A stretch of DNA of 64,000 bases. Origin: Verrucomicrobiales bacterium. GTDB taxonomy: Bacteria > Verrucomicrobiota > Verrucomicrobiia > Verrucomicrobiales > DEV007. A program made the translations under genes and the position numbers. Of this stretch, positions 28,001 through 33,389 are shown piece after piece. The DNA lies in contig JARGPI010000021.1 in the NCBI GenBank assembly GCA_029213005.1, forward strand, positions 62,001 to 126,000. The letters are read 5' to 3'. Position 1 is the first letter of the stretch; every line of letters begins with the position of its first letter. The notes beneath the pieces are model-generated. The model worked only from the letters and a program-made list of their open reading frames with translations. It ran no database searches and was not told the DNA's origin.

Positions 28001-30694
28001 CTGTATCGCCAGGTTCGCTGCCGTCCATTTGCCACCGGCTCCAGTTGAATGAAGGGTGATATCGGAAGCCGTCACCAGATTGGAGATGGTTCCGTCCGGC
28101 GCACCACTAGCCACGCTGATCGTGGCATCACCGGTGGCGGTGACGGTTCCGTTGAAGGTGCCGGGAGCGCTACTTGCGAGAAACTCGAAACCGCCTTCGT
28201 CAAGGTTCACGTCCAAATTGCCCGCCGCTCCTCCGCTGGCATTCAGGGCTGCGCCGAACGTTGCCCCATTGCTCACGTTGACGGTACCGGTAACATCATT
28301 GTTCTCGTTGTGCAGATTGAGCTGACCACTGGTAAGGGTAAAGGTCGTTGCGGTGTCGATTTCCACAAACAAATCGGCGGTTCCACTACCGGTCATGGTG
28401 ATAGTGTTGGCGATCAGGGTGCCGTTGGTAAGAGTCAGCGTTCCGGAATGTTCGAATCGTACTTCGTCGACTGTGATAGTCGCTCCTCCAAGATCAACTA
28501 CGCCGTCGACGCCTCGGAAAACCGCCGTTTCCAAATTCGTATCCGGTGCGCCAAGGTCCTGATCCCAGTTCACGGAATTACTCCAATTAGAATCACCGGA
28601 ATTATTGTCCCAAACGTAGGTAGTGGAAACGATGGGGTTAGCGAAGGAGATAAAGCCGTCACTCGATCCCTCGGCACCCTCCGGATCGGTTACCGTGAAG
28701 GTGACCCGGCGCGCGCCGGTATCAGCGGCCGGGCCGCTGGTGTTCTCGTAAGTCACACTGCGCATCACGGCTTGATAATCTGCCAGAGATGCGGTGCCGC
28801 TGAGGGTGATCGTTCCGGAAGCAGAGTCAAAGCTGCCGGTAATCCCACCTTGAAGCGTGAACCCAAGTACATCTTCGCTCGCGACGTGGCCTTCGGTGAT
28901 AGCAATCGTTGCGCCCGTGAGATTTGCATCATTAGGATCGGTCACGGTGATATCGGAATTCACGGTCTGGGGGCCGCCCGTGACTGTGTTGTACGACAAG
29001 CTTGCCTGGCCCGCAGTGACAGTTGGAGGCTGATTGGCGTTGCCTACCCAGATTTCGAGGTTGCGAGCCGAATACGTTATACCTGATGTGTTGAACGTCC
29101 AGTCCGGCGAATTTCCAATTCCCGGTTGATTTCCGATTCCCATCGCGCTCCCCGTGATGGAAAATATCATCTCCTCACTGCCGGGTGTAATATCTGCAAC
29201 CTGGAATGAGCCATGTCCCGGACTGGTGGTACCACCACTGTCTTTCCAGTCATAGTTCCCATCATTGGAATTGTGGAGTCCTCCGCCATTTCCGTTGTAG
29301 TTACTCGCCCAGAATTCAATAATCCCGGTGTCGATCGTTCGCGACGTGACGTTGGGGTGATTTGACTCGATCACCAGATTGGTGACCACGGTGCCGTTTT
29401 CGACAATCCCGCTGTTATCGGCCGGTACCCCTACCAGAGTAGGATCGGTTTGAAAGGCGTCCATCGAAACCCACACCCAGTAGGAATCCAGCTCCAGATA
29501 GTAGGCGACGCGGTCAAATGATCCAGTAGGGATACTTGCCGAATTGTCTGTGGTGTAGTTATCAGCGTTGTCGAAATTTGTGAAGCCGGGGGTCGCATAG
29601 AGCAATTCCATCCCTGCGAGGGCTTCAGGTGAAACCTTCGCTTCCGCCAGTAGGTAATGGATCCCATCCCCGGAGAGCGGTTCCGCTCCTTCAGCCATAC
29701 CGGTTGTTGGGGTATTGCGTTCCCCTTCACCGAGGGTTTCCTCCATGAGGCCGGAGTGATCGTGATCCAAGCCGAGGACGTGCCCCTGTTCGTGCATCAG
29801 AGTTGTAACAAGGTCAATGCCTTCGAATCCACTTTCAGACAGTTCGTAGGGAGTCGAATCGATAAACCAGCCCAGTCCGGCGGCATCGTCATCAATATAG
29901 ATGTGGCTTCCTTCGGCATACCCCAGAGTTGAGCCGTCGAGGTCGGCGATGTGATACTCGATCGAGCCGAGAGCTGCGATCTGGTCCTGAGTCAGCCCTG
30001 ATTGAATCCAGGCGTATTCGGCGGCATCGGCAACCAGGTCGAGAGTGCTGAAGGTGAGTTGCTGGCTTGTGACTTCGATAGTGCGGGCCGCGATCTGCTC
30101 ATTGGCGAGACGTTCCAGAGTCAGAGGATCGCCAATTTCTCTCAACAAATCGGTGATCAATTCGATACCGTATTGCTCCGAATCATCGGGGATGGTCGAC
30201 GTGGTTTGTCCGTAATCGTAGGTGCCGGAATCAGACCATTCATACTCAAAGTTTCCCGGTTCGGAGAGGGAGACGATATCAATCAGTGACGCTTCCAGTG
30301 CGTAGACTTCTTCCAACTGAGATTCGTCGAGCCCGGCGTTGCTCCAGTATTCAACCGCCTGGCGGGCGAGGTCTTTGATCTCATCGGCGTTCAGATTATC
30401 AAAGCTCGTTAGAACGACTTGTTCGGAAGTTTCCAATAGGGTGTGCTCACTTGAGACTGGGATCTCTTCTGAGCCGAGGCCTTCGATTGAGCCAAACGAA
30501 GTCGAGGAATGTTCATCACCGGAAGGGGCCACTTCACTGGTTGATGTTTGGTCAGCGACGGGAACGTCCACCGGTGCTCCGGAATAAAGAATTCTTGCTT
30601 CGAGAGCTTCGGCAACAAATTCGCGGGTGGCGGCCCCTTTTTTAACTTTTTCTGTTGACGCGTTTTCAAGCCGTTTCTTCTTCCAAAACTTCAT
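7025..30694 (-). CDS. Giant 7889-aa LEPR-XLL protein with metzincin-like domain, autotransporter-associated beta-strand repeats, PA14-like and LamG-like modules
   Basis: Uninterrupted 23.7 kb ORF. N-terminus MKFWKKKRLENASTEKVKKGAATREFVAEALEARILYSGAPVD, HEQGHVLGLDHDHSGLM, and about 15 copies of a 'GxGxLxLxxxNTYxGxTxVxxGTL' motif. Confidence 0.95.
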   Translation of the reverse strand: MKFWKKKRLENASTEKVKKGAATREFVAEALEARILYSGAPVDVPVADQTSTSEVAPSGDEHSSTSFGSIEGLGSEEIPVSSEHTLLETSEQVVLTSFDNLNADEIKDLARQAVEYWSNAGLDESQLEEVYALEASLIDIVSLSEPGNFEYEWSDSGTYDYGQTTSTIPDDSEQYGIELITDLLREIGDPLTLERLANEQIAARTIEVTSQQLTFSTLDLVADAAEYAWIQSGLTQDQIAALGSIEYHIADLDGSTLGYAEGSHIYIDDDAAGLGWFIDSTPYELSESGFEGIDLVTTLMHEQGHVLGLDHDHSGLMEETLGEGERNTPTTGMAEGAEPLSGDGIHYLLAEAKVSPEALAGMELLYATPGFTNFDNADNYTTDNSASIPTGSFDRVAYYLELDSYWVWVSMDAFQTDPTLVGVPADNSGIVENGTVVTNLVIESNHPNVTSRTIDTGIIEFWASNYNGNGGGLHNSNDGNYDWKDSGGTTSPGHGSFQVADITPGSEEMIFSITGSAMGIGNQPGIGNSPDWTFNTSGITYSARNLEIWVGNANQPPTVTAGQASLSYNTVTGGPQTVNSDITVTDPNDANLTGATIAITEGHVASEDVLGFTLQGGITGSFDSASGTITLSGTASLADYQAVMRSVTYENTSGPAADTGARRVTFTVTDPEGAEGSSDGFISFANPIVSTTYVWDNNSGDSNWSNSVNWDQDLGAPDTNLETAVFRGVDGVVDLGGATITVDEVRFEHSGTLTLTNGTLIANTITMTGSGTADLFVEIDTATTFTLTSGQLNLHNENNDVTGTVNVSNGATFGAALNASGGAAGNLDVNLDEGGFEFLASSAPGTFNGTVTATGDATISVASGAPDGTISNLVTASDITLHSTGAGGKWTAANLAIQGNLNLSGDDAVNVVLENITETAAANLSFEGNAIFELTTANSYTGNTSINAEASLIIRNTGALSGIGTTVNSGGALVLAVNGVSENVTINGAGNTNYSAALTDDTSSTIDFNGTVNVASDATIQSQSGGELDLNGAVTIASGYTLTLDADSTLDFDTTISGDASTQLLITGGAGYARTFRSNPDFHGTVTVQSQGRFDAYASLSFGTGDVYVTGNDASVFVRNGYNHANNFFIEGDGRGTEGAIRSEGSNNTISGVVTLTGAAMIYANNSSLTLTEALEAGGNVLTKDGVGSTSRLVLEKDSVDLPNIDLVHGQLRVKTPGGLGGTSTLDLNADMGIEFDFKDIAPYSFTSGTTLHTLNVNNGAIEVVSGEVTFDSSFTINQNLFGNVHIGGDGTLNLETGLGNGSDPLTNGLDHYGFHISSDTWLNLDGNGGLMGGGDPMTFSNFFGASVLTDGPGSRGLDFNSDNDFINTGSIDQADNYSNLWVGYFTPDASGTWTFRDAGNDDRGGIWFDIDQDGVFESSSSGLGSDRGEQLAWENNSAKTVTLTAGESYLVAFTHREGSSGSRVDFRLNYTGAETSTITGEEIVKPTDPDQAGMWSPYRLTSPQNNIIKVGSGVTNFAVANTYNGSTTIEGGTIVMGDPSSLGLSGGSVVVQNGGTLALDNPGTGVTLNKDFTISGSNAIVNLAGDHEITGTITGVGLEIGIESKADTLTLSNSIDLGIGTITFGGDGDINATGDISGDITPGFTATTPNIISGLEAWYDASSLNLNDGDAVTAWNDLSGNNRHLKTYTGTPTFEAGEIGGLPAVRFDSDENLQLVDPSNEYFAGDVYLVFRSGNGDTFGPSWGAPIGVKDGDDADRTWMLQGNEDRFWSSELPASVTRNGVAISSANSFDLGNVDTSEYMVLQVAAGPNNGTQVREYIIGSRTDAWGNSLFDTAEILAFDHELSANEKEIVQAYLATKYAIGGSFSGLDSPNYFLESWMERMASLSNDIIKEDGGTVTLSGDNSYHGEVTVTNGTLIAASNTALGATTGGTIVNEGGTLALSGGVTIAASEALTLDGDGAGGTGALRNLDGNNTIAGDIAVAINYGGSVTIGSDADRLIIDGDIQMNVSNLKVTGEGDITVNGAFHSPESAPIVESTTFTSKVPEAADYSVVYEIALPNGTQAWNTNEIPYSTNNTETVADFDRVAYYMELDNGSGLQWVYVSMDAFTNDASQLGIPSRGPNGSFTDVSGAFQQIVTNMNVVSNVLDDRTGIDGNIEFWSSDYTSTDGGIVAGDSNGYDIDDLKRSTGSYGSMQIHDFNANETLFGYNAWGSGSGELGIGNNPSPTNNGVDWTFANNAGTYTVKNLIVLARQLPPVNQLIKEGNGNLVLKDTNTYLGDTTVNDGTLTVDGEIGSGLVTVASGASLAGTGIINAQVDAVAGSVTPAGSGVTGSLTVAGTLNFGTGSSESTFSVDIDSSTTDTIVVTDAVNLTDVVLDATRLGSIADGAQFTLIDNQSANAVTGTFSGLADGDEVTSLQDGDTKAYISYYGGDGNDVTLTFIDTANPAPLVVNGVDGDTEFLVKVVGNSVQVIKDPNGTPQVIATRPLAAAHIEINGDDDSAGGEGDDTFILDYSDPKLLQANITVNGMNPTVGTGDKLIITGGTFSVVTHNLTASDSGNLDLDGDNVSDLSYTGLEPVIIQSGTATDFIFNLPAGADQAQLSDIGGGNLRLESLNGTFESTDFAPPSGSITINGGTGDLLTVMNNVNLGTATFEVNLASVNLSGDVITTGNQSYNAAVILGASAEVKGNDVTFSSTLDLAAHTLTLDVEGAGAAGGKVSGAGSLTKEGIGAFVLSNTGNNYSGTTTVTAGTLEGVGGGNFGTSNIVLNGGDLKLDGDSVPVRSTLLLDQFDGTNPGDPSNGLYDTGGDNDSRLRADVANSGTVVDGYVGNWDTNWELDSETQGPQTSNARTFSGNLTYTATGYTSGTADGHVRYFKNDDDYNLARGLDLGEDDTAKAYYFSVLVNQIEPDGENRFGEFILDFGTDTTQSVKFGFEKNTEQSSNTATTGHRIYLESGGTRVTGADSGFSTGVTHLIYGKIDIDRNGNETVTMWLDPTDVTSDGQMIATATESLGIDTVDLIGDGATLSQFRFQSYAHDDSTGSGAIEFDQLHIEQLTSPASAQWPNHVEIVGGTHSSITLNDYTDVDSLGTLTSTGPATLTIHSTTEGNTIEFAGATTLGGDLTLVTNDYSIVSLNNISGTAGITKDGNGNLELKTANAYTGLTDIQNGKVQVYSDGALGSESLGTHIAAGGQLVINNTDYSAAETLLLNGSGVNNGGALQSTGDSTFAGVITLESDALIQSNGTSFTITGGIDTAGHEVAFDGSGETTIDTGAIIGTGGIRKSGTGTIILNSANTYNGTTYIDEGILVARHNTALGNEVGDTIVADGGQLRLENNITIGADETITLNGRGTSNNGALLNGADTNTIEGSVILASDAEIEADSTLNLNGSLTLTGDLIADVNSGDTITINGVVSGPGGISDKQDTGTLILSNGANNFEGGITATSGKIVVTADGALGSTAGETNISSGATLELAGTINYTVAETINIAGFGQSGYGALRSSGGDSTIDAAVTLNLTDDATIRSVGGTFTIETALNTLDYVLEFDGTGDFVLPSVISGLSGGVLLKGGTGTATISGDNTYLGETQIAAGTIVAAHANALGGIGGEGTKVTYGGTLALSGGITISDEPLTLYGLGADDYSGALVNLSGNNFIATTSPISSKSVSEGEFGIGSVVGTLTIESDIDLQYSGLTFAGEGDVVVNGQISGHGVVNNAINAVLPATGYATGDNQLYVFGYHIVNDNLALDLDSNGGMMGLGDPSTFNNFEGAGLLTGPLDLRGANGSDPFRAIAATLEDDASGDGFLIDQDDNYSALIVGTLNVSEAEAGDWKFSFQGTDDRSGFWIDLDGDGVFESTANGLGSGRGEQVSYDDTTERTVNLDPGNYLIAFTHREGTSTSDFHMQFTSPQLSKRNIDPSEPEQDGYWNTHAVYHSDNTLTKMGSGTVTLAGDNSYEGETSVDDGTLVIAHNNALGTLDAGTTVAHGATLALDNTLVDAADGLPVNSSNLTVAEQLTVEGDSTESGTIRNIKGNNTLSGTIEVKGVATLGSGHATIASDADRLTIEGDATFAQLNFEGDGNSLVSGRLHNGFSAEVLLSQDFENFGDGSDDAFASQLLIEGWVNDNTDDVDWVSDKGGTPSGDTGPSVDHTLGTASGTYMYVEASSNAHNKTARMISPQIDLTDYAAAQLEFYYHMWGNTIGTLSVQASTDDGASWSGDLFSLTGEQQANQADPYQRAFIDLTPFVGTSTLRLRVTNVTGSTYSSDIAVDDFRLIALPVTPTPLNSEVVKNGTGTLILSGDNTYDGSTTVAEGTLVAANNGALGTLASGTTVADGAVLALDNTLQGTDLLVAEDITLRADASNPGVLRNVAGDNSVSGGIFAEEGTTGNIGIESANDTLTIQGDIALNLSGIIVDGAGDIQVDGQILAGATLTNTYDTTVLADEPLVYWRLSDADQSNGATATNLGSLNSGGDGTYLAPTGTIDPVADPAIAEGSAIGIRGDQKEGIGRAFSGDFPGATATFEGWFRGDADPHSGGTYSPALFSYEGSGSGGTANEFIALFSGNNLLIFANGQSTTTAVTKDALLDNTWHHLAITLDTTVGGGIGTARVYLDGQLVGSPVSNTNWATALSGSGQFVAGYEQDGALSNGNQPEQGFVGDIAEIAIYDKVLDATKVQNHYAEGLVIPAEPTNALTKTGSGTLTLTNANTWESGTTVADGTLLANNTTGSATGTGNVTVQTSATLGGSGAVSGAVITTGGTVNTGLIAPADLTDDLGTGDLTLDSTSILTVELDPGADDYDQINVIGQVNLDSDTSGGAQLQITMVSGSAPANATYTIVVNDTGSDAVAGRFSNAPNDGDIVTATDGITKFRVFYNANDGNDIMLVEATPLATVYVDDSFTQNTGESIADADLGASGNQAATYGVNAFRTLSEALAAASDSATIIVNGGTYTETVSLSGTQTLEITGPNFAATVTIDTLSAVSGTSIVIEGSSTLTVGDATDQTIAGVISGSGNLVKTGTGMLTLSGADSSATGTTTVKAGILAWGAHDVLPSGNVTVESGATVDLTFLSGSTSTGSSRVYLIEGTGSAGQGALINSTGNIVGSGVAVKGLTLNGNATVSTPARLDVGGPIDFGSYTLTKIGSDSLAFRSTVNSPSGTLIVSEGSSYIEQNNMTLDAITLNNGTAFGIYAYNGSPGRSVSANITINGSATLRHGSNGTPSTPNTWEGTININGGTATFQNAGFNSNTSDVSFNSVISGTGTIVLDGNHDDRSIALNAANPFSGTVRLIDRGTLKLGNELALQNATFDTLTTAVGTLDFTTLEAATFGGLTGSNDILLENASSAPVALTVGNNNADTIYSGSLSGTGSLVKIGTGQLELAGSSTNDYTGNTTVSSGILHLNKSNGNAVGGNLNLDGGKVTFGGSHQIADTSTVTITNASSVLNGTAANVNNQLVTETFANLFVNAGVFNTGFESDWTISGAGTFTGGAGNTAFLGNSGSRISFGNLTVTDMTASGVTLGAPNSFIVYGNGTNFQTTVTVGSGGLTLDNSRFNMRRGNAGALGSRLVLDGDVTVLGTNTSRIANDTGGGSTGVVEIELSSAAGAALRDFDIAAAAELEIDIAINDGSATFGSISKSGLGTLTLNSANTYQGTTTIESGTLLLNGSHTGGDDYQVATGAVLAGVGSTTSQITSIGTVAPGESGAGDLATGDLVFRSGSNYLVDIDGNTPGDGAGNHDQLLVTGTVTLQPTPNIIFVSNSTGSDQDTIDFLTQKFGANITTGLYQTLTAADVAALNAADLVIFSRSSDSSYYVNGNGVFADGEAENTFWEELQTPTILMNAYLARSSRWDWVDTDNLHTGTSAAGDETTLTPEGEIDSLFAGLENPADLYSLNFDAIGNASVGEGTILALGDTDKIFAARWNAGDALGSDGRVAGGDRLFLAAKSGDNVSALTPDGQTVLEKAITELLSPTLEVTVTSGPDQGAAYVIIDNDGATDAVTGTFKNLEEGATVKATGGETFTITYAGGDGNDVVLFAGEAETEVSFSNGVLTVTDINTDSTDNLTISYDSSTNEYVISDSVLNLTTSGLDGSQMNRPDAKTVRVDASIVTDLNINSVNSGGDTSTDTITIASLPADINGSVTATAETINVGNGIKADSISLNGAVNLTTNVVLDTSDIDGSITIAGPGTITGGGNDLAFLTGNGDGTIDGAASGIGHLSLPDTGIIEFKAGLSVDTASVGLEDGGSTLVVSAGAVNIGDGDGNFYIARETTSNSATRGTVDFSAASEVTINVSSVRLNSASGTGSGNIVSSLALSLNGTNNITADSVTLSNQEVDGGGFITGTSTLTLGNATNIFNVDALTVGGRKAEGNVTMAFEGTGGTLLLSDRAGTGAADLFIADNNIGTGAKTKATLDLSGGTFNATIDELLISRQSGLTGSATGSLIIGAGTVDVGRVTMATAIGTNPQNTFATLAVYGGSINVSTGVSEGNGNSTIIVADGTMTVASGFEVDNLSVGVDGGNGTLTVNGGLVELGEGDGAADNLYIGRNTNNSTSVGTVDLRDAHSVVIGVDEILIGTNTTDGGGNNRGVLQLATNGANQITADTILVSDATATGAGHTVTSSIELGQSNDFRVDNFIIGGDKGTGSVTIVDGGTFDLTGKSGAMTGSLDIGLRTVNTGLNGAGTLDLSNGSNMTINVEFIRLGTITTGSASGDSVGTWNFSDSGINSVTAESIIIGDSPTTTNLDVTSSINLGQTNTINTNALLVGSRQSQGRVTIDNGGSLTLNGKDGSGTEADLIIGQNTPTSSTSLGIFDLSGGATFNATLDQFEIGNKGDTGAGSARGVATLATDSNITANIIIVGQSGNSGFDSIAQRSELHLGGGTTNIEADQILVGIAKTRGIIDFATAGGTVNIGTLTNRTGITLGNKDRGTANSANGELDFSDGTANIYATQIIVGSETVNSSGGVPAGTIKLGLGTLDASGNIEENNVSGGDGISTLTFEENSTVNVGGYIDVDTITLGSATSVQTTFNSNADLRDGKLILELEGTNGAGTVGGHDQLIVNGVVTLTDIELDLSASFATAPDPGSVFVLIDNDLSDKINGTFVDSTGDPLPEGTVISVDGHSFVLTYTYDGGADGNGNDVALISGAPETRVELTSSGELKVTDIGNDSSDTLSISYDATTNTYTVQETDSANHPELILSTIGLEGAAISRPDPYTVVIFGDIATVTSLTVDTTGTTAGVESTDKITFETPNGALSLPGAINLTAADIVFANTAEIDQATGGGNLTLNADNRISFSSDTRITTIDSDVILNTTGTIPTGEIVMADGSTIDAGSADIEITADGDITIGGLKTSGSGVVKVTSINGNIIDGGDTHRDIDAPNAVLNAGGSAGLGNAIDTAIGNLEGSISGSLFINNLGNLNIGGADTTADCLVIGGNLNLVNDGAITDSEASKINGSTTIDAGAGNDIVLDDSENLLTGSVSVINGRDVTLVSGTDLTLDSSTVTGNLDITVSSGDILIENSDISADGDVTLNADDNFTLHADASIVSNNGQINITVDQTGVDDPEGSSVEILGTVNAFGNVFISGGNDRDQFNIVPSVFSVINIDGKSPTLVDDGDILNTLNAINPQRTVVVDGFSGTFSFGGGQKAINYTDIERDNVPSLEIDIPISQRLFPTTVNGSFTDFGLIDSHVLEVDWKDPDGGVSTFTIPSFNGGLAPGMIIASSTDGMQLQITGMDPTTGEVEFTVSHIYQKDGLYQIDVAVTDSTDAKAEASAVAEVYFLAPDSNGTGGFFSFAALPGRFTLTGISGLFQDYRFERLFVTDGSGHSITDLPGSDEPLQAGVFISLEGDVRIVFLTGPESEPTDVLSALNNSILNGTPLDLSGNALFLQSQNAIQLISELIEIDIPSDFNR
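29755..29800 (-). other. Metzincin-type zinc-binding motif HEQGHVLGLDHD...GLM in the 7889-aa protein
   Basis: HExxHxxGxxH with a downstream Met, matching the matrixin/metzincin pattern. Coordinates approximate. Confidence 0.8.
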
Positions 30695-30896
30695 AAAAAT
30701 GATGGTAAATTTAAAAAAATCCTGTCAAGGCACAGAATTTTTTAATAAAGGGGCGATGAAATAATCGGCAACAGCCGGATTGCGGCGCAATTTAATGAAT
30801 GGCGACTGATGGGGAATTTGCCAGTGTTAGTGGGGTATTCTTGGAATCACCACAAAAGCGGGTCAATTTACGTGTCGTCGCTAACTTATTGAAGTT

Positions 30897-33377
30897 CTAT
30901 TCCTTCATCAATTCGAGTCCCGCTTTCCGCGCTGCTGATGCAATGGCGCTGCTTTGCCGGATTGCGGTGATGACCCATTCGGTAGCCGGCACGGCCAGAA
31001 AGGCGACCGGCAACCACCACGGGTTGGAAAAATAGTCGCCGATAAGGAGAATGGCGATGAGACCGACGACGAACCGTTTCCACTTCAGGGCAAACGAGAT
31101 TCGGGCCCGGGTGAGGCGATGTGATTTTTCGTGGAATTCGGTGACGGTGGTGAGTTCGGTATCAAAAAACAGTCCTTTTTTGGTCTCGAAGTCCGCTTTT
31201 CCGGTTTCATCGATATCGAAATGATAAGCCGTTAGTGCATCGATCAGTTCGCTCCGTCCGATCCCGTTTTCGTTCCAGAAATTTAAGACGAGGGAATTTC
31301 CGGGCCGGGGCGTTTTCAAACTGCGAATGGCACCGATGACACCGATCCCGAAGCCGATCGGATTTGTAAAAACACCGGATCTCACTATTCTTTCAGCGCT
31401 GCGCTGGAACCCCTGTTTCAAAATCAGAGAGAAGAGGGTGAGTCGCGCCCACAGGGAATCAAACTCCCGCTGGAGATCGGCGTGGAAGGCGGACTTCAGC
31501 ACGATGGAAAAGGTGAGGAGTAATCCGGCGCCCGGAATGAGGAGCAGCCAGGGATTGATCAAGCCGAGTAGGAGAAAGAAAATTTGCGGGAGAACAAAAG
31601 CCACATGAGTAAAAACGGTGGCGAGACCGTTGTTGTGATCCGGGTAAATGAGCTGAAATGCTTCGTAGCCGTACTTTCCGTGATAAATTGATTCGCTGGA
31701 GCGGGAATAAGAGAGGGGAGGTCCTTCGTAAACAAATCCGTGCCACACGGCTCCGCCGAGGTTACCGAATTTTTCGGGGTGAACGCCTTTGAGGATTGCT
31801 TCCGCTCTTCCGTATCCCTTTTGCTGCCGCAGGTAGGCCTTATAGGTTGAGCGACGCAGGTGCCAGACAAATGCGGCTCCGTGGAATCCGATTTTGTAAC
31901 CGGCGTCCATCAATCTCCAGCAGAAATCGACGTCGTCACCGGCGGTCCAGAAGCGGTCGTCAAAACCTCCGATGTCATCGAAGACATGCTTTTTTACCGC
32001 GATATTGCAGCCGGGGACATGTTCCGCGAGGCGGTTCCCGATCAACACGTGACTGGGCCCGCCGGGAGAGGCGATCACGCAGGCCTGCTCTTTGGTCAGT
32101 GCGGGCGGCGGGATATTAGGTCCACCGACACAGTCAGGACGGTCCGGAGATTCAAAAGCGAGCGCCAGCCAATTCAGCCATTCCGGCGGGAGAATGCAGT
32201 CATCATCGGTGTAGGCGATGATATCTCCAGTGGCGGTTTTCGCTCCGATATTCCTGGCATTACTCAGGCCGCCATGGGGCACCCCGACGTGGCGAACCGA
32301 ATCGATCGGTTGGATGATTTCGCGAACCCGGTCATCGTTTCCATCGTTAACGACGATGATCTCGTAGTTCGGGTAATTGAGGCTGAGTGCGGATTCCACC
32401 GCTCCCTTGACCAGTTTGGCCCCCTTGTAAGTGCAGATCACGATCGAGAATTTAGGTATTTGAGAGAGCGCGACGCCGTCGAAAGCCGTCTCGATGTTCT
32501 GCCACTTGTCTGCGAGGGTGTGGAGCGACTGCTTCGAGGTTCCATCATAGTCCGTCAGGCCGAAATTCCAGTCAGTGATCGTTTCGCCGCCCCGGCTCCA
32601 TTGATCACTCCAGGCGAAAACCGTGGTACCGGCGAGTCCGGCCCGGCAGACTTCGTCGATGTGCCAGTTTAGAATTTCGGACTGCGTTTCGACGCTTAAA
32701 GCCTTTGAGTCAGCGCCAAATTCCGACAGTAAAACCGGACAGTTTCCTGACAAACTTTGCAGCCGGTCGAGGTATGACGCCAAAGTTTCCCGGTCCTCCA
32801 GATATACATTGAAGGCGAGAAAGTCCTGATTTTCCGGAATCAGAAACTCGGTGGAGGGGTAGTTGGCGTAGGAAAACAGCACGTTGGGATCGTGATCCCG
32901 ACCGATATCGATGAGTCGTTCAATAAACCGGACCACCCGTTTCGGGCCGAGGTATCGAACCAGAGTGGTTTCGATCTCATTTCCCACGAAATACCCGGCC
33001 ACAGCAGGTTGGCCGCGGTATCGGGTGACGATATCTTTGATCCGGATTTCGGTCTCCCGCCGGATATGATGTTGATTGAGAAAATCGACATGCTGGCTCC
33101 ACGAAATCGTGATGAAGGCCAGCAGCCCGAGGTCAGCACAATCATTGAGCCAGTGGATCGGGGGTGGTTCGAAAAAGCGGACCGCATTGGCTCCGAGTTC
33201 CTCTTTGACGCGCTCCAACTCAGTCCGGATTTCCCCGCCGGGAAACACGCCGGCGGGGAACGGACCGAAGGTTACGGCGCGAATGAAACATGGTGGCCCC
33301 GTCTCGCCCAGGCGAAATTCTTTTCCACTTACCCGGAGAGGCCCGGAAAGGGTTGAGGCCGAAGTTTCATTGCTCAC
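30897..33377 (-). CDS. Fusion of an N-terminal clan GH-A-like TIM-barrel glycoside hydrolase with a family 2 glycosyltransferase and C-terminal membrane segments
   Basis: N-terminal half has GNE ('YFVGNEIETT') and SEFG ('VLLSEFGAD') as candidate catalytic Glu motifs. The second half has 'FSIVICTYKGAKLVKGAVESALSLNYPNYEIIVVNDG...DDDCILPPEWL', typical of GT2. Confidence 0.85.
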   Translation of the reverse strand: MSNETSASTLSGPLRVSGKEFRLGETGPPCFIRAVTFGPFPAGVFPGGEIRTELERVKEELGANAVRFFEPPPIHWLNDCADLGLLAFITISWSQHVDFLNQHHIRRETEIRIKDIVTRYRGQPAVAGYFVGNEIETTLVRYLGPKRVVRFIERLIDIGRDHDPNVLFSYANYPSTEFLIPENQDFLAFNVYLEDRETLASYLDRLQSLSGNCPVLLSEFGADSKALSVETQSEILNWHIDEVCRAGLAGTTVFAWSDQWSRGGETITDWNFGLTDYDGTSKQSLHTLADKWQNIETAFDGVALSQIPKFSIVICTYKGAKLVKGAVESALSLNYPNYEIIVVNDGNDDRVREIIQPIDSVRHVGVPHGGLSNARNIGAKTATGDIIAYTDDDCILPPEWLNWLALAFESPDRPDCVGGPNIPPPALTKEQACVIASPGGPSHVLIGNRLAEHVPGCNIAVKKHVFDDIGGFDDRFWTAGDDVDFCWRLMDAGYKIGFHGAAFVWHLRRSTYKAYLRQQKGYGRAEAILKGVHPEKFGNLGGAVWHGFVYEGPPLSYSRSSESIYHGKYGYEAFQLIYPDHNNGLATVFTHVAFVLPQIFFLLLGLINPWLLLIPGAGLLLTFSIVLKSAFHADLQREFDSLWARLTLFSLILKQGFQRSAERIVRSGVFTNPIGFGIGVIGAIRSLKTPRPGNSLVLNFWNENGIGRSELIDALTAYHFDIDETGKADFETKKGLFFDTELTTVTEFHEKSHRLTRARISFALKWKRFVVGLIAILLIGDYFSNPWWLPVAFLAVPATEWVITAIRQSSAIASAARKAGLELMKE

Positions 33378-33389
33378 TTTTCACTGAGT

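Noticed and set aside
28049-29086. 345-aa plus-strand ORF antisense to the giant gene
   Set aside because: Lies entirely opposite the 7889-aa ORF; low-complexity antisense reading with no recognisable domain. The many other plus-strand ORFs between 512 and 30645 were rejected for the same reason.
7025-30694. Could the giant ORF be an assembly or reading-frame artefact?
   Set aside because: Continuous in-frame motifs of one repeat family throughout, a clear N-terminus, and a similar paralogue next door argue that it is real.
31860-32672. 270-aa plus-strand ORF opposite the GH-A/GT2 gene
   Set aside because: Shadow ORF on the complementary strand of a well-supported coding region; no motif.
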